Source of the DNA: Dryas octopetala
Lineage: Eukaryota; Streptophyta; Magnoliopsida; Rosales; Rosaceae
DNA length: 64,000 nucleotides
Direction: 5' to 3'
Assembly: GCA_963921425.1 (NCBI GenBank)
Contig: OY992840.1
Coordinates: 8,930,501 to 8,994,500 of the forward strand
Shown: positions 21,501 to 34,500 of the stretch, piece after piece
Layout of the letters: each line of letters starts with the position of its first letter
Position numbering within the stretch: position 1 is the first letter of the stretch
The notes under the pieces: model-generated
Seen by the model: the letters and a program-made list of their open reading frames with translations, nothing else
Told to the model about the DNA's origin: nothing
The model's database searches: none
Made by a program: the position numbers and the translations under genes

Positions 21501-24500
21501 TTGGTGTCCCTAGGCATTTATTACTGGAATCCTTAATTTTTTATCTCTTGGATGATCACACAGACGAGGCTCTGCAGGTAAGTTGTGCTCAATTTTTCTA
21601 GATGGTGATTGCTTTTGAGTTCCAGTTTTGGTTCTGACAGTTCTGTCCATGCCATAGGAGTCATGTTTACTCAGTTGTATCAAGATTAATTGATCTTATT
21701 TGCTTCCAATTTTAGGTACAATTCATATGTCTATAACCAGGCTTTGGCATTCTAGAGAAATGGGGTCTTATCCAGTCCTTGCTACTCTAGAAAAAGAGAT
21801 TCTGACTTGAGAATTCAAATAAGATTTTGAGTCAAATGTAATACTATCTGTTATGGTGCTGCTTGTTTGAGTTCAAACAAAACTATGTTTTTCTATATTA
21901 AAATTCCTGAATTGGTTTATGGTTTGTTATTTAACATGACCCAAGGATGTAAGAAAATTTTGAAATAATAGATCAAACTTTAAACTACTTACAACTCTGA
22001 TTATGGGGGAATCCATGTAATAATGTAGTGTTGTCGCATGTTGCTATATTCTGTAGAATACAGTTCAAATATTTTGTTGTCTTTTCAGAATTAGATTATT
22101 TATTCTTGAAATGTTCTTATAAGAAAAAAAAAATTCTTGAAATGTCATTTACATGCTTATTTATTTGTGATTATATATTTCCCAGGAAGCATGTCACCTT
22201 CTTCCAGAGATCTCAGGCCCAGAAACTCATCCTAAGATTGCACAAGTACTACTAGAAAGGGGAAATCCTGATACAGCTCTTTTGGTTTTACGGTGGTCTG
22301 GTCGTGATGGTACGTCAAAGTCAGTTTCACTTAGTGAGGCTGTAACTGCAGTTCGGGTGAGGGTAGAGTGTGGACTTTTTACTGAAGCATTTATGCATCA
22401 AAGAATGCTGTGCACCAAAGTCAAGGAGAAGAAGTTGAAGATTGGACAATTTGGGGATGTAACTGATGATTCAAAAGGCAAATATAGGAGTTGGGAGGAC
22501 TGGGTGGAGATATTGGTTACTGAAATTTGTTTGCTTTGTATACGGAGGAACATGGTAGATCGAATGATAGAGTTGCCGTGGAATTCTGATGAAGAGAAAC
22601 ATCTCCACAAGTGCCTGTTAGATTATACTATTGGTGACCCATCCTCAACTATTGGAAGCCTTCTTGTTGTATTCTATATTCAGGTAATTCTTCTCTTTTT
22701 TATTGTTGACTTTGGTTGAGAATTGAGTAATTGTAGTTCATCATCTGACATTGCTATTGCTATGTAGTTGTGCATTGTAATCTCTAAGAAGCATCATCAT
22801 TTGTTGGCTGTTTGTGTTGCTCATTATGCATTCAAAGCTTGAGAATTGGTGCTTAATTCTTGTGGGGCCGGTTGGTGTGTGAAAAGAATTTGCCTCCACT
22901 TTATGAAAGATCATTTGGCATGTACGACCTTACATTTGATTATGCAGATCATAATTTCTGCAATTATCTCTCCACAATTTTATATCTAGTAGAGGACGGC
23001 CTGCAAATGAAAGTGATTACAGGCCCTTTGTATTTACCTTTGTGGCATTAAGAACTTAAAGGAATCTCACTCTTTTCAAAACTATTTCTTCTGGTTTTCT
23101 TATAGTATTAGTTTGTAATGTATCTTATCTACTTATAAGATATAATTCAGTAATTTATTTTGTTAAAAGTGCAACTTTTATGATGAGATTTCATGACATA
23201 GAATTACCTTTTTCTGCCTTTCTGTCATTTCAGCGCTACCGGTACTCTGAAGCTTACCAAGTTGATCAAATACTTAAAAGCATGGAGCAGGAGTTCATTT
23301 CAAAGAATTCTGCCAGTGAAGAAGTTTTATCTAGACTGAGATCAATGAGCGGCTGGAGAGCAGGATTAATTGTAAGTGGTTTAATCTATTAAGACTTTAT
23401 GAGGACATCTTAATAAGCTAGCTCAACTTGCAGACAGCATAATTCATTGGCCTTGTGATTTTCTTTGTTTTATTCTTAACTTTGACAACTAAGTATTTTG
23501 TAATGCAATATGTAATAGAACTGGTTAAAAGTTGTTTATTCAGACAGTAATTTCAACCTTAGGCATTGGGCTCTTGTAAGTGGCACAGTAGTTTGAGGTG
23601 TGGGAGAATTGGGCCTGCTAGGAAGGGCTCAATTAATTGGTGTATGACTGGATTTTTTTTCATGGATTGAAGCTTATTGGTCTGTCTTGTGGTTAGACAT
23701 TGCATTCTTGTATTTTCTTGATGCTGATACTCTTTTGGAGGATTTTTTTTTTTTTGGTTCATTGATTAAGCTATTGAAGTCTCTTTGTGGGTACATGGTG
23801 CTTTTCTTGTTTTGTTAAATGATTAGATGCTTTTGTTGAACAGGATAAATGCATGGAGTTGCTACCAGATGTCCAACGACAACAAGTAAAGGATGGAAAA
23901 TTGCCTGAGATGGCTGTTACTACCTCTGGCGAAGTTGAAATGTCAGAAACATCTCCTGAGGTACAAGAGTCGAGATCAACTAGTTTATTGATTCCTTCAT
24001 CCATCAATTCTTCTCATGCTCTTTGGAAGGATCATATGAATCCTCCCTGGAAACCATCAATATCTGAAACCCCAAAAAAAAGAGCTGGGCTTGTTGACAG
24101 TTATCGGCCTGAACTTGGAAACTATGGCTCTTCAGTTCTGCATGAAAGGTTATTTACCAATTCTGAAACCCGATTAAGGCCTTCTGTTGGCCTAAGCAAG
24201 ACTTTCAATTTTGAGGATGCATCAACTCCTGGAAGTCACCGGGTTAGTCCCGCCTCAGCAGTTGACGTTAACAGAAGTCCATCAAAAGCACGTTCAAATA
24301 GCCATCCCCATGACAACCAATATGATAAATTGTCACCAGAAATGGAACAGAACGGGTTTTTTACCCCATTACAAAATACAAGTCCGTACTACCGCAGCAC
24401 TATAGCTAATCCAGTAAGTGCACCCAGTAGCAACCATGGCTTGTTTAAAGATTCTGCACAGAACGTTCATCCAAGTGTATTCCAATCAGCTAGGGATGAT

Positions 24501-24891
24501 AGTCCTTGGAATATGGTTCCCAAGAATGATCCAGTGGACATCTCCTTGAGGTGAGAATTCAACAATTATTTATTCTGTTTTCCACATTACCTCTGTTGCC
24601 CGGTTAGAATCTCTTTGCTTGCTTTGTTGCTTGTGTGGTTAATCGCTGATCTAGCAGGTTTTTATTGACATTCTAGTAATATAATTTTTTTTTTCTTTGT
24701 ATAATATTTTCCTAATCCTCAGCCATGGAGACTATGCAATTGAGGACAGAAATTTGAACCATGGACCGAGATGGAGGTCTGATGAAACCAGTGACGAGGA
24801 AGAGGAGCAGAGTCCAGAGGAAGCCATCGGGATCACTCATCAGATTCCTACCACAAGAGGATTTAGAAAAAGCAGATTTTCCAAGAGATGA
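18516..24891 (+). CDS. HOS1: E3 ubiquitin ligase / nucleoporin-associated HOS1
   Basis: Ten exons: 18516-18629, 19243-19633, 20020-20154, 20266-20441, 20892-21296, 21419-21577, 22186-22683, 23234-23371, 23844-24550 and 24723-24891. They give 963 residues with every junction in frame. Arabidopsis HOS1 (927 residues) is a RING-type E3 that targets ICE1 and CONSTANS and binds the nuclear pore, so it acts in cold response and flowering time. Residues about 52-102 form the variant RING (CNEAKVERC, CGHASLC, CSQRCDLCPIC). The ELYS-like region covers much of the middle (exons 5-8, with VVAKQAI, LYYLFDRHW, EACHLLPEI, VLRWSGRDG, SLLVVFY). Exon 9 and 10 encode a Ser/Pro-rich, poorly conserved tail with an acidic patch and a basic C-terminus. 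The ATG at 18516 fits the family's short N-terminus. Introns 2, 3 and 5 carry U12-type splice signals. Confidence 0.95.
19634..20019 (+). other. HOS1 intron 2, U12-type
   Basis: The donor reads GTATCCTTTC immediately after phase-1 base T, matching the minor-spliceosome consensus RTATCCTT. A branch-like TTCTTTGAC lies at 19998-20006, about 14 bases before the AG at 20018-20019. An earlier AG (about 20008-20009) would put a TAA in frame, so the later AG is used in this model; it restores the conserved His-Tyr-x-Thr-Asp-Val sequence of HOS1. Confidence 0.8.
20155..20265 (+). other. HOS1 intron 3, U12-type
   Basis: The donor GTATCCTTAT again follows a phase-1 T and matches the U12 consensus. A branch-like TTTCTTAAT lies at 20243-20251, about 15 bases before the AG at 20264-20265. 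The splice gives Tyr-Asn-Leu-Glu, conserved in HOS1. Confidence 0.75.
21297..21418 (+). other. HOS1 intron 5, U12-type
   Basis: The donor GTATCCTTTA follows the codon for Ile at phase 0. The branch-like sequence TTCCTTAAT (21401-21409) is one base off the TTCCTTAAC consensus and lies about ten bases before the AG at 21417-21418. A C-run sits at about 21373-21383 within the intron. Confidence 0.8.
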
Positions 24892-26461
24892 TGATATTCC
24901 ACCTGCAATTTTTTAAACTTAAATGGAGTCCTTGTCCCACCATTGTTGTTCCTTGGGGTACGGTTTCGGGAAAAGGAAACCTTCAAGGGCTATTGAGAAC
25001 AAAGCTGCTTTACTGTATATGAGGTTCATGCTGATAAAGGGTACCCATTGGAGGGCAAGCAATTATAGTATACATTATACTGTTTTATAGGTGTGAAGTG
25101 CAGCTAAGATGCAGTTAATGAGATGCCTAATTTGATGGGCCATCTTCTTTTCTTCCTGTAATTGCATCCATAATGGGGATCAGAGATGGATTTGTAGTTT
25201 TTTACCGGCGGCAAACTGTGCAGAACTGGAGGGATTCTTGAATCCTTGTTGATGTAATTTCAATGCAGAGTTCAAAAGCTTTAGTAGTTTCAAGTTTTGA
25301 TAAGCTATATTTTAACACACGTTTGTGGATGAGAATGGTAAAGCTCACTAAACAGAGATATACTAATGCACTCCAACGTTCTGAAAATTGCACTCAAATA
25401 TTTGTTGTATGCATTTAACAATGGTCAAAGTATTGATTAGTGTCCTTGACTTGAAAACAATCTCTAGTTTCATGTTGCTGAGTGTCATTCCTCCTCATCC
25501 TTTATATGAAATGGGATATTCCTCTTTCTTTTTTACTTTTATTCTTCTTATACTCGTAATGAAATAATTCATTAAAAGTACTTTTATGTTTATGTTTTAA
25601 TATATATAGAAATTATATTGAAAAGATATCAAATAAAAGTTTGAAACAACTCAATCAGGGTTTGCTCTCTGCCTCTCTGTACATAAAATACAAGGCTACA
25701 AGCAGAGAACCCGAACCAAACCAATGCAAAACAGCCTGGCTAGTAGTTTGAACATGAGATTATTATACCAAAATTAGATGAACTAATATGAAAAATTTAA
25801 AATATTTACAAGATAGTGTTTTTAAGAAAAAAAAAAAAATCCTATTGTGGAAAATACCATGATAGGTGGTCCACTTTAATGAAAAATGTGTTGGGCATGG
25901 AGCCTAGCACACGGTACTCCTTTTTTTTTTCTCATGTTTTACAACGTAGGCATTGTTGAATAGTGGATATATTACCGTACAACAATTATAAAAAAGGCAT
26001 AAACATGGTACTTATAATTTTTTTATGACATAAATATGTTAAATGTTCATAAAAACAATATAAAACACACAAAAAAGTACCTTTAGAGTCATATCAACCC
26101 TTGACATATTTGTTATTGCAAAGTTATTGTCGAACAGTGACTATTGTTATGTGTACATAGCACCTTTTTTTTAGGTCAATTTGAGCGCTTATTTTAATAA
26201 AGTGAGTTTATTTATCATCAATAAAATTTTTTGAAATTTGGAAACATTATATGAGTTTATTGAAGGGAAAAAAACAATTTTGAGCAGCCCAATACCGCTA
26301 CAAGAAAAAAAAGAAGACTAATTAATTAATTATCATCGTGAGCGAGGGTCGGGTGGTGGCACTGATCTCTAATTCTCTACCTTTGGAGTTTTGGCGCTGT
26401 TGACTTTTGAGTCCCCACTAAAACTGAATTTGAAAACTAGGACGAGTAGCTTAAGAAGGCG
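24892..26461. other. HOS1 3' UTR and spacer to the dioxygenase gene
   Basis: The first 300-500 bases are probably HOS1 3' UTR. The rest is AT-rich with no recognised gene. Confidence 0.5.
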
Positions 26462-29400
26462 ATGACGGAGGTTCTGAAACTGCCTATCATAGACTTGTCC
26501 TCATCGGATCCCATCTCCTCCGCCAATTCAATCCGTCAGGTTCTTCGATTGATTGATTGATTTATTTGTTTTGTGTAGAGTTGTATGTAATTGTAAGATA
26601 ATTGTAGATTTATATACAGGCATGCATTGAGCATGGTTTCTTTTACTTAGTGAATCATGGTGTTGAGGAAGAGTTGCTTGGCCAAGTGTTCCACGAGACC
26701 ACCAAGTTTTTTTCGCTCCCATTGGAAGATAAATTGAAAGTTGCCCACAACCAACACAGAGGTTACACGCCTCTCTTTGCTGAGAACCTTGACCCCACCT
26801 CCACCTCCAAAGGTTCTCACTCACTTTTTATCACCCTTTATTTCATCACTTCTTTTCTTGTAAGTTAAACTAAAAAGTGGGATTGTTCATACGAGGACAA
26901 ATTTTGAGCAACTTTGTGGTTGGACTTGGTTGTCTCATGTAAGTTGTTCTGAATGGCAAAGAAGAAATGATGTTGATTTTAATCCTTTTGGGTTGATTGG
27001 GAAACAGGTGACTCGAAAGAGAGTTATTATATTGGTCCCTTCGAAGATGCAAGTCAAAGTAATTTGAATCAATGGCCTTCAGAAGGTATGGAAGCATTTT
27101 TTTTTAATGTTAATTATGGTAGCATGGAAATGAAATTCTTTTGTAAGTAAATAGTTTTCTAATTGAGAAGCAAATTACAGATGTCCTTCCCTCCTGGAGA
27201 CCTACAATGGAATCCTACTATAGAAAAGTCCTGTAAGTTTTATTGTCTCCTTGGTAACCATTTACTTCCAAGCATTGTGTATTTAGTAAGAGTTGTTCAT
27301 CAGTGATAATTAATAGTTGTTTAGGAGCTTTTTATTATAATGTGGTTACTATGCATATTGGCTTCGTCATGAAAATTTATTGCAGAAGTGTTATATATAA
27401 ATGTATGTATATGAATTCCCAGTGTTGGATTTGCTGCCTCAGGTCTGCTGGAAAAAGGTTAATCTCTCTGATTGCCTTGGCTTTGAACCTGGATGAAGAT
27501 TTTTTTGAAAAAGTGGGGGCACTGAATAAGCCAACAGCATTTCTTCGCCTTTTGCACTATCCAGGTGTAGTAGCACAAAGCTTCAACATGGATTTTTTTC
27601 TTTCTCAATAATTTATTGATTACTATTCTTGTTTATTTTTGTTTTTACTTGAAATTTGATTCTTCTTGTTTATTCTTGTTTCTCTTTTGTTTTTGTTTTT
27701 GTTTTTTTTTTTTTTCTATCTTTCATGGCTTTGGTATACATAATTTCAGGTCAACTGGGATCATCTGATGAAGAAATATATGGTGCTTCTGCTCATTCAG
27801 ATTATGGGATGGTCACACTCCTTGCATCCAATGGTGTTCCTGGACTTCAGGCATGCTTTTTGTTAGTCATTTGTAGTCCTCACTGAACACCTGGTGATTC
27901 GCTTCAAAGCTCAATTATGATATTCTTAGCTGGGATTTCTTGTAAGCACTTGACAGGTTTGTAGGGATAAATCTAAGCAACCACGGGTCTGGGAAGATGT
28001 TCTTCATATTGATGGGTAAGTCCAAGATCATGAATTTTCATGTAAATGATATATGATTGGTATAAGAATGTTGAGCCCCTTGTACATGCCTTCAAAAAGG
28101 TTCATATATGTGCACGGTCCCACATTACAAGGTAGTGTGATATAGCGAATATGATAGGATGGATATGGCGTCCCATTGATTTTGTTAGATGTAGATTGCT
28201 TAGATCATGATGTTAAAAGTTAAGCACTCTTATAGCTTTGTTATGTTAGACCATTCTCATGGAAGGGTGTTTGTTTTGGGTTTTTCTACTAGCATCCTAC
28301 ATGTTTTACAAAACTGCATCTGTGAATAACCAAGTGTCACTTTGTCTTTCTGATGTTCAAAGTTTGAATATGCAGGGCATTCATTGTTAACATTGGGGAC
28401 ATGATGGAGAGGTGGACTAACTGTTTGTTCCGGTAATTTGTTATCCCATTTTGAGCAAAAAAAAAAAAAGTTTTTGTTCTATTTAATTGTTTAGAATTTA
28501 CAACTCTAAGAAATTTTTTTTCTCTTTTTTGTTATTTATTTGTAGGTCAACACTGCACAGAGTGATGCCAGCAGGACAAGAACGCTACTCTGTAATCATT
28601 TACCAACCGCTTGCTCTTATTTTTGTCCTTAGTAATAAACATTTTGTAAGACAATACTCTACAATGAAATGGTATTTAGTTCCCAACCTATTGAAGAAGA
28701 CAAGCCTCCATTTCATTTGCTTTTTTCTGTGGGCATATTATGACATCTTCTGATTAGGAAAATGGTTTAGCTGTACGTTTGGGCTTACTAATGTTGGTGA
28801 ACTTTTGCTGTGTGCTATCTAAGCCTTATATTACACCTGTTCCAAATTGGCGTCATTCTACAACGTAATTTCTTGGAAATGAAAATTTGTGGGATATATG
28901 TTAGCATTTCCTTTTAAATAAACAGAAGATATAGATTCTTCTGAATTTTAATTTCTAGAATACATCTTGTTGAGTGAGTAGTTGGCTAGTTGCAAGCTAC
29001 AAATGATATATGGACAAACTGAATTTACATAAGATGAAAAATAAATTGAATTGTTTCTAATGCCATGAAAGATGAGTTCAGGTGCTTTCTGAGAATAATA
29101 TCACAGAATGTCCACAAGTCTAGTACTCTAATTTATTCCATCGGTACTCTGTTTTTCCTTTCTCAGTCAATAAGTTCTGCTGTTTGCCCTCTTTCATAAG
29201 GGAGTTGTCTTTGTCATAATTGAGAGTGTTTGAATCAAAATATTTCAATGTTTCAGGTGGCTTTCTTCTTAGATCCCAATGAAGACTTGGTAGTGAAGTG
29301 CTTGGAGAGTTGTTGCAGTGAATCATCACCCCCAAGGTATGAGTCACCCATTTTTCTGTCCTCCCCAGTGTCACATTTACTTCCAATTCACCCCAACACA

Positions 29401-30142
29401 ATGCTTTAGCTTTTCTACTTTTATAGTGTTGGTTTTTCTGAATGTCATGGTGCATGGGTAGAATGAAGGGTGTCTAAGAGCTCATATACTACTCCAATAT
29501 ATACTATTTTTTCAATATGAAACATTTGAGACATGACAATCCTCCATCAACACTGGCCCGATAGCTTGATGGTAGTAGTCATTTCCTTTTTCCTTTATTA
29601 TAGACATCATTCACTCACCTACCACCTACCAATATTCAATGACTTGGTATTGTGTTTATAGACAATACTAATGCATTTTAATCCAACCTATAGGTTGCTC
29701 CTCCTGTAGACTTTAGTCCAATTGTATAGTGGAATCTGTTCTAATACCAAATCATATGGTACATGCCTTATTTTTCTCTATGCTAAATCTGTTGCAATGA
29801 ACTAGTGATGAAGTTGTTTTTCTAATATTTTCATGTGGCATGATTATTAAGATAAATGTTCCTTTGAACTGGATAATGATCTAGAGAGCAATCAAGAAAT
29901 ATCAAATACAAGTCTTATTTGGATGCTAGCATTGAAAACTTATTAGAACACTGACTAAAGCTTTCCTCAACTTCCATGTTTGGCTTGTAACATGTCTCAT
30001 TAAGGGAGAACATTGTTTCCTTCTATTTGTTTTTAATCAAGTTACACTGGAGATAATATTCACCAAGCATGCTTGCAGATTTCTTCCCATCCGCAGCGGG
30101 GACTACCTGAAAGAGCGTCTCAGACTTACATATGGCTCATAG
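26462..30142 (+). CDS. 2-oxoglutarate/Fe(II)-dependent dioxygenase
   Basis: Eleven exons: 26462-26539, 26620-26812, 27008-27085, 27181-27232, 27443-27564, 27750-27850, 27957-28015, 28376-28432, 28546-28591, 29257-29336 and 30079-30142. They give 309 residues, all junctions in frame. The N-terminal DIOX_N domain starts with LPIIDLSSSD (residues about 7-16) and includes GFFYLVNHGV. The C-terminal 2OG-FeII_Oxy domain has the iron ligands H190, D192 (HSDYGMVTLL) and H251 (STLHRV) and the 2-oxoglutarate-binding R260-x-S262 (RYS). The compact form of about 310 residues with many small exons resembles the Arabidopsis At1g35190/At3g46490 group of soluble cytosolic oxygenases, not the GA or flavonoid enzymes; the substrate cannot be named. 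Intron 6 begins GC, see its own entry. Intron 10 (742 bases) is the longest. Confidence 0.9.
27851..27956 (+). other. dioxygenase intron 6, GC-AG
   Basis: Exon 6 must end at CTTCAG (27850) and exon 7 start GTTTGTAGGG (27957) to keep the conserved GLQVxRD sequence. The donor is then CAG/GCATGC, a GC donor, and the acceptor is a normal ACAG. No GT donor nearby gives the conserved junction. Confidence 0.7.
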
Positions 30143-30739
30143 CAGGAAATGGAAAGCATTGGCTAAGCTTCCAGATCCAAGGCTGCATCTGGTGGTATGG
30201 TATATGCAAACTAAAATATATCATAATCCATCACTCTGTTTTTTTTTTTTTTCAGTTGCAGTACATGATGATGACATTATGTGATAATATATGCCTTGAA
30301 AATCATACGACTGAATCTTCTTCCATTCCCCATGGAAGCAAATTGCTATTCACATTGATTGTGGTCTCAGTCACACTCTATCTTTCTTAAATTTGAGGAT
30401 TTGCAGAATCATATGCCTTTGGACATTGTTAGTGTTGGTACTGTTGAGCATTAGTCTCACATCAGATCGGTTAAGCTTCTAGTAGGGTCATAAAGAAAAA
30501 AATTGAGAATATGAGCGAACAGGTCCTTCATATCTCGAGCTTTAAAGAGCCTTCTCTGCTGTGGGTTTTCAATATCTTATTGGTGAGAAATTGCTCCCTT
30601 GCCTGCATGTCAGATGATCACCCTATTTGCACCAGTCAAATTTGTCCCTAAACCATCAGCCTTAGTTGTTAGAATGAAAATAAACGCATCTCTTGAGTTG
30701 TTAAATTCGTTCTATGTTTTATGGGGTCTGCAATAGATG
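30143..30739. other. dioxygenase 3' region, no further gene
   Basis: Part of this is likely 3' UTR. No other coding signal is seen. Confidence 0.45.
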
Positions 30740-31150
30740 ACATGTTTTATGCTTGGTTTATACATACAATGCCATGAATCATGAAGTAACTCCACATGAA
30801 AATTTGGGTACCATTTTTTAGCCTCCCTTCTCCATTTTTTACCAAAAGTGTAACTGGGCAGACAATAATGATTGGTTTATACATACAAATATACAATGCA
30901 GCAAGGAAAGAGAGGACCTGAATGGTTTTACCAAGACCCATTTCATCTCCAATAATTCCACCAACTCTTTGGCAATGCAATTTCCATAGCCATTGGACCC
31001 CTACCTTGGTAGTCAAAGAGTTGGTTAAAAATGTGCTCTGGAATTTTCAACCCCCCTTCAAGGGTTACATAAGGACGATACTCACTATCATTCACATCTA
31101 CATCTCCAACATGCATCTTGTCCTCAATACGCTAGTCAATGAAAAGTTTG
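30740..31150 (-). pseudogene. CSB/ERCC6-like (CHR8) SNF2 ATPase fragment
   Basis: On the minus strand the translation carries SNF2 motif I and its flanks: [33 protein letters not shown] (about 30900-30960) and a motif Ia-like IIVCPVTLL. The stretch just before it (31020-31135) reads [18 protein letters not shown] in a different frame. This is the start of the ATPase domain of the transcription-coupled repair protein CSB/CHR8 (usually about 1,200 residues). Only about 130 codons remain, with a frame break near 31012 and another after the motif Ia part, so it is a dead fragment. A 17-base sequence, TTGGTTTATACATACAA, occurs twice within it, 119 bases apart (30753, 30872). Confidence 0.85.
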
Positions 31151-31159
31151 ACTTGTCTA

Positions 31160-31590
31160 GCCCGTTTGGTTCGCGGGTAAATCAATTCCTATGTCTTTTC
31201 CAGGGGGAATGGAATGTAAAATTCTCATTCCCTATTTGGTAATGTTGGGAAAGTAAACCAATAATTTCCTTGTTTGGTTTATGCAGGAATATGAAATAAA
31301 ATTGGTTTAGTTTTTTCAATTATGCCCTTATTTATTAAACAAAAGCAAAAAAATTTTTAAAATTAATTTAATAAAATATCAGGGTTAGTTTAGTTCACAA
31401 AATAAGCAATAAATGTTTTCTCAAGATAGGGGGAATCAAAACCCGAGCTCTAGCAATGATTTTATTTTCCCCCCAATAAGAGAAATTATTACCTTTGGGT
31501 CAAGAAATCATTTTCCTTTCATGTATTTACCAAACATGAGAATGAAATTAATTTCTCATTTTGAGGCTTTTAAAACTTGAACCAAACGGC
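31160..31590. mobile_element. MITE with GCCCGTTTGGTTC termini
   Basis: The left end GCCCGTTTGGTTC at 31160 matches the complement of the right end GAACCAAACGGC at 31579-31590. The interior is AT-rich and non-coding, with further partial inverted symmetry (GGAATGGAATG near the left end, ATTCTCATG-type repeats at the right). The target duplication is not clear. It directly abuts the SNF2 fragment. Confidence 0.6.
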
Positions 31591-34500
31591 AGATAATTGA
31601 AAGGAAAAGTCCTTTCACTATTATTTCATGCCTAAAATCCTACCCTCCATGTTTTGTGAGGCAAAGGACGCTTCCTTTTCTTCATTGCTGAACTTTTACT
31701 ATTCTTCTGTGTCTCACTATTTAGGAATTGAGGAATTTTGAGAGGTTTGTTTAGTAGCCTATAAAAAGGATAAGTGGGTGGATCAAGCTTTGGTAGAGCT
31801 TGGCAGCTTGCAGCTTGCAGTTTGGTAGATTTTTTCCAAGATTTTTGGACATGTGTCAACTTTTAAGGTCAAAGATGATATATTCAGCTATGGTTTTAAC
31901 TTTTAAGTAATATAAAAAGTAGCGAGTTTTGTTTTTTTTGGCCATGAAAAGTAGCGAGTTTCATACTTATATTTTGTACACTTGCACTCCACTATGTTAT
32001 TTTTCTTCCATTATTTGTTCAATTATCAAAGCATAAAAACAAGAAAAAGAGTGCAAACGTACAAATTGGAGGGTGAAAATCATCATCCATATAAAATATT
32101 AACTTAAGTGATTTCAAATAATCAAATTTAGACAAAAAAGAAAAAGAAATCTATACACTATACAGGATTTCATACATTGCGGCAGATCGTAGCCGTTGAT
32201 TAAAAATTTCAGATTAAGTGGGCTCCACAAGTTTTTTCTTTTTTTCTTTAAAGGCTAGAGATATTATCTGTGAGATTATGATGGGTTTTGGATAAGGTGG
32301 ATGAGCTTTTTTAATCTTCTTTGTACGATACGATAGCATACACGCAAGAATATGCCTTCCACGTGTACGGCATATCTGAATCTGAATCTTTTATCTCCTT
32401 TTCCCGTTTTAGCATTTCTTTGATTTACTTTTCCCACAAGGTTTTACATTCGTGGTAAATAAAGAGTTGAGTTTTCTATTTTATTCTCTAGTTTTAAGTT
32501 TTAAGTTTTTTTTTTTGGTGCAGAAGTTTTAACTTTGTAATAACGATGACCATACTCCTTTAAACAAATTTTTTGTTGGTTAACTAAAAACATTTTCATT
32601 TCTTAGTATTTTTAAATATTGACCGAGATTGATGAATTTTATGAACATAAAATTCTTAGAATTTGATTACGTTAAGTAAAAATCGATACACTTTTTAACC
32701 TTTTGGTCAAAATTTCATCAATTTTTCAACTTTAAGTATTTAAAGGGTTTTAGACTAGTTTTTCATAATTGAACTTTACAAAACCAAAACGGGTAAGAAA
32801 ATTCAGCACTCCCACTCAAACTATGACAATTTGGATACCAAATCATCACTTTTATCTAACTAATCATTCTGATTTACACGATATAACATAAGCATGCTAA
32901 ACAAAGGTATTAAAAAGCCGAATAATGCTATACTTACCACATTTCTTATACCACATTCTTATACCATCTCACGTGTCATTACTTTATTGAACAGAGTTTT
33001 TCTTTTTATTTTTATTTTTTAGTATCCAATGTATGAATGCCATGTAAGTTGCCACATAAGGTGGTATGAAATTATGGTATAAAAATGTGGTATATCTAGC
33101 ACTACTGTAAAAAGCCACATAACATAACAAACTTTCTTTTACGTTGTTATTATTATATTATTATTATTATTATTATTATTATTTTTGAGATATTTGCTAA
33201 AGCGTTATATTTTAACTCCTTGTGTATACAAATTTGTGGGTCTCTTACCTGAGAGTCACTACAAGAACAAGTGCTGCTAAAAGTTAAACTACCGAATACT
33301 TTATTTTTGGGCCACTAAAACTACCGAATACTGAATATGACAAGAATGTCAAGAAAACATACAAGATGGAGCTCATGAACTGACAAAGAGATAACTTCAG
33401 AAGCCTTCCATGTTGATGTGTCAAACTAGCCAGAAGAAACTTATCTATAATTTATATAAATATAATATTAATACATATAGAATGTCAAGGTCGGTGGGGC
33501 AAATTGCCAACTACCTTACTCAAAAGCCATAAACAACGACAGGAAGAAACAGAAAAGATAAAAGAGAGATCGAGAAAAAACAAGTAAGAGCATGTAATGC
33601 TAGACTTTTCAAGAAAATTGTGTTAGCTTGTTTCTTGCTTCCTCTTTGTAAATATTCCGTGTCCTCCGCTTAATGATATATGGTAACTTAGTGAGTTCGG
33701 TGATAAATGATGAATATGAGATGAGTTGTAAATGTATTTTCGATCTCTTGTAAGTTTAAAAACACTTATTCTTAATTGATATGCCAATAATTACATGAAG
33801 ATGATTACCCATGTAAAATTACAATAATCCGATGAAATTAAGTAAAAAAGTAGTAGCGTTTTTTTTTTTTTTGGCTAATGTAGTAGCCTTCTTATAAGAA
33901 GTGGGAATAAAACATGAAGATAGAATATCCTAAAGCCACATTTCATTATTCACAATGTGAAGCTCTCATTTGGGTACCATTTTCATATTTGGTATCCCAT
34001 TTAATATCCGGAATGATAGAAATTCCTTTGAAGTTATTCTAATGGAGAGGTTCTATTTGCCTATTTGGGGTACCAAATTGTAAATAAAACCAGTACTCTA
34101 AATAAACCTCTCATTAAGTGGCCAAAAAATAAAAAATAAACCTCTCATTAGAGATGATCCGATACAAATTTAATAATTACTTTTTTTTTTCTTAATTCTA
34201 ATTAACCGCTTCAATTTTAAAAAATAGTCTTTGTTGAGTTTGCAACTTTGCAACGACTATTATTATTTTTTTTTTCAAAATCAATGAAGGCAGATTCATT
34301 GATAATATAGGCAATCGATTAGTCCTTCATTGATTTTCACGTGAAGTGATGACGCAAAAGCACTGTCCACGTTAAAAGAACAGTTTGGCAACTTACTAAC
34401 TTTGGCTTTGGCTTTGGCCTCATAAAAATTCAAAAATACCCGACCATTTCCCATTTCCACAGTCCCATTCATGATTCACCTAAGGGGCAAATTTTGTTCA

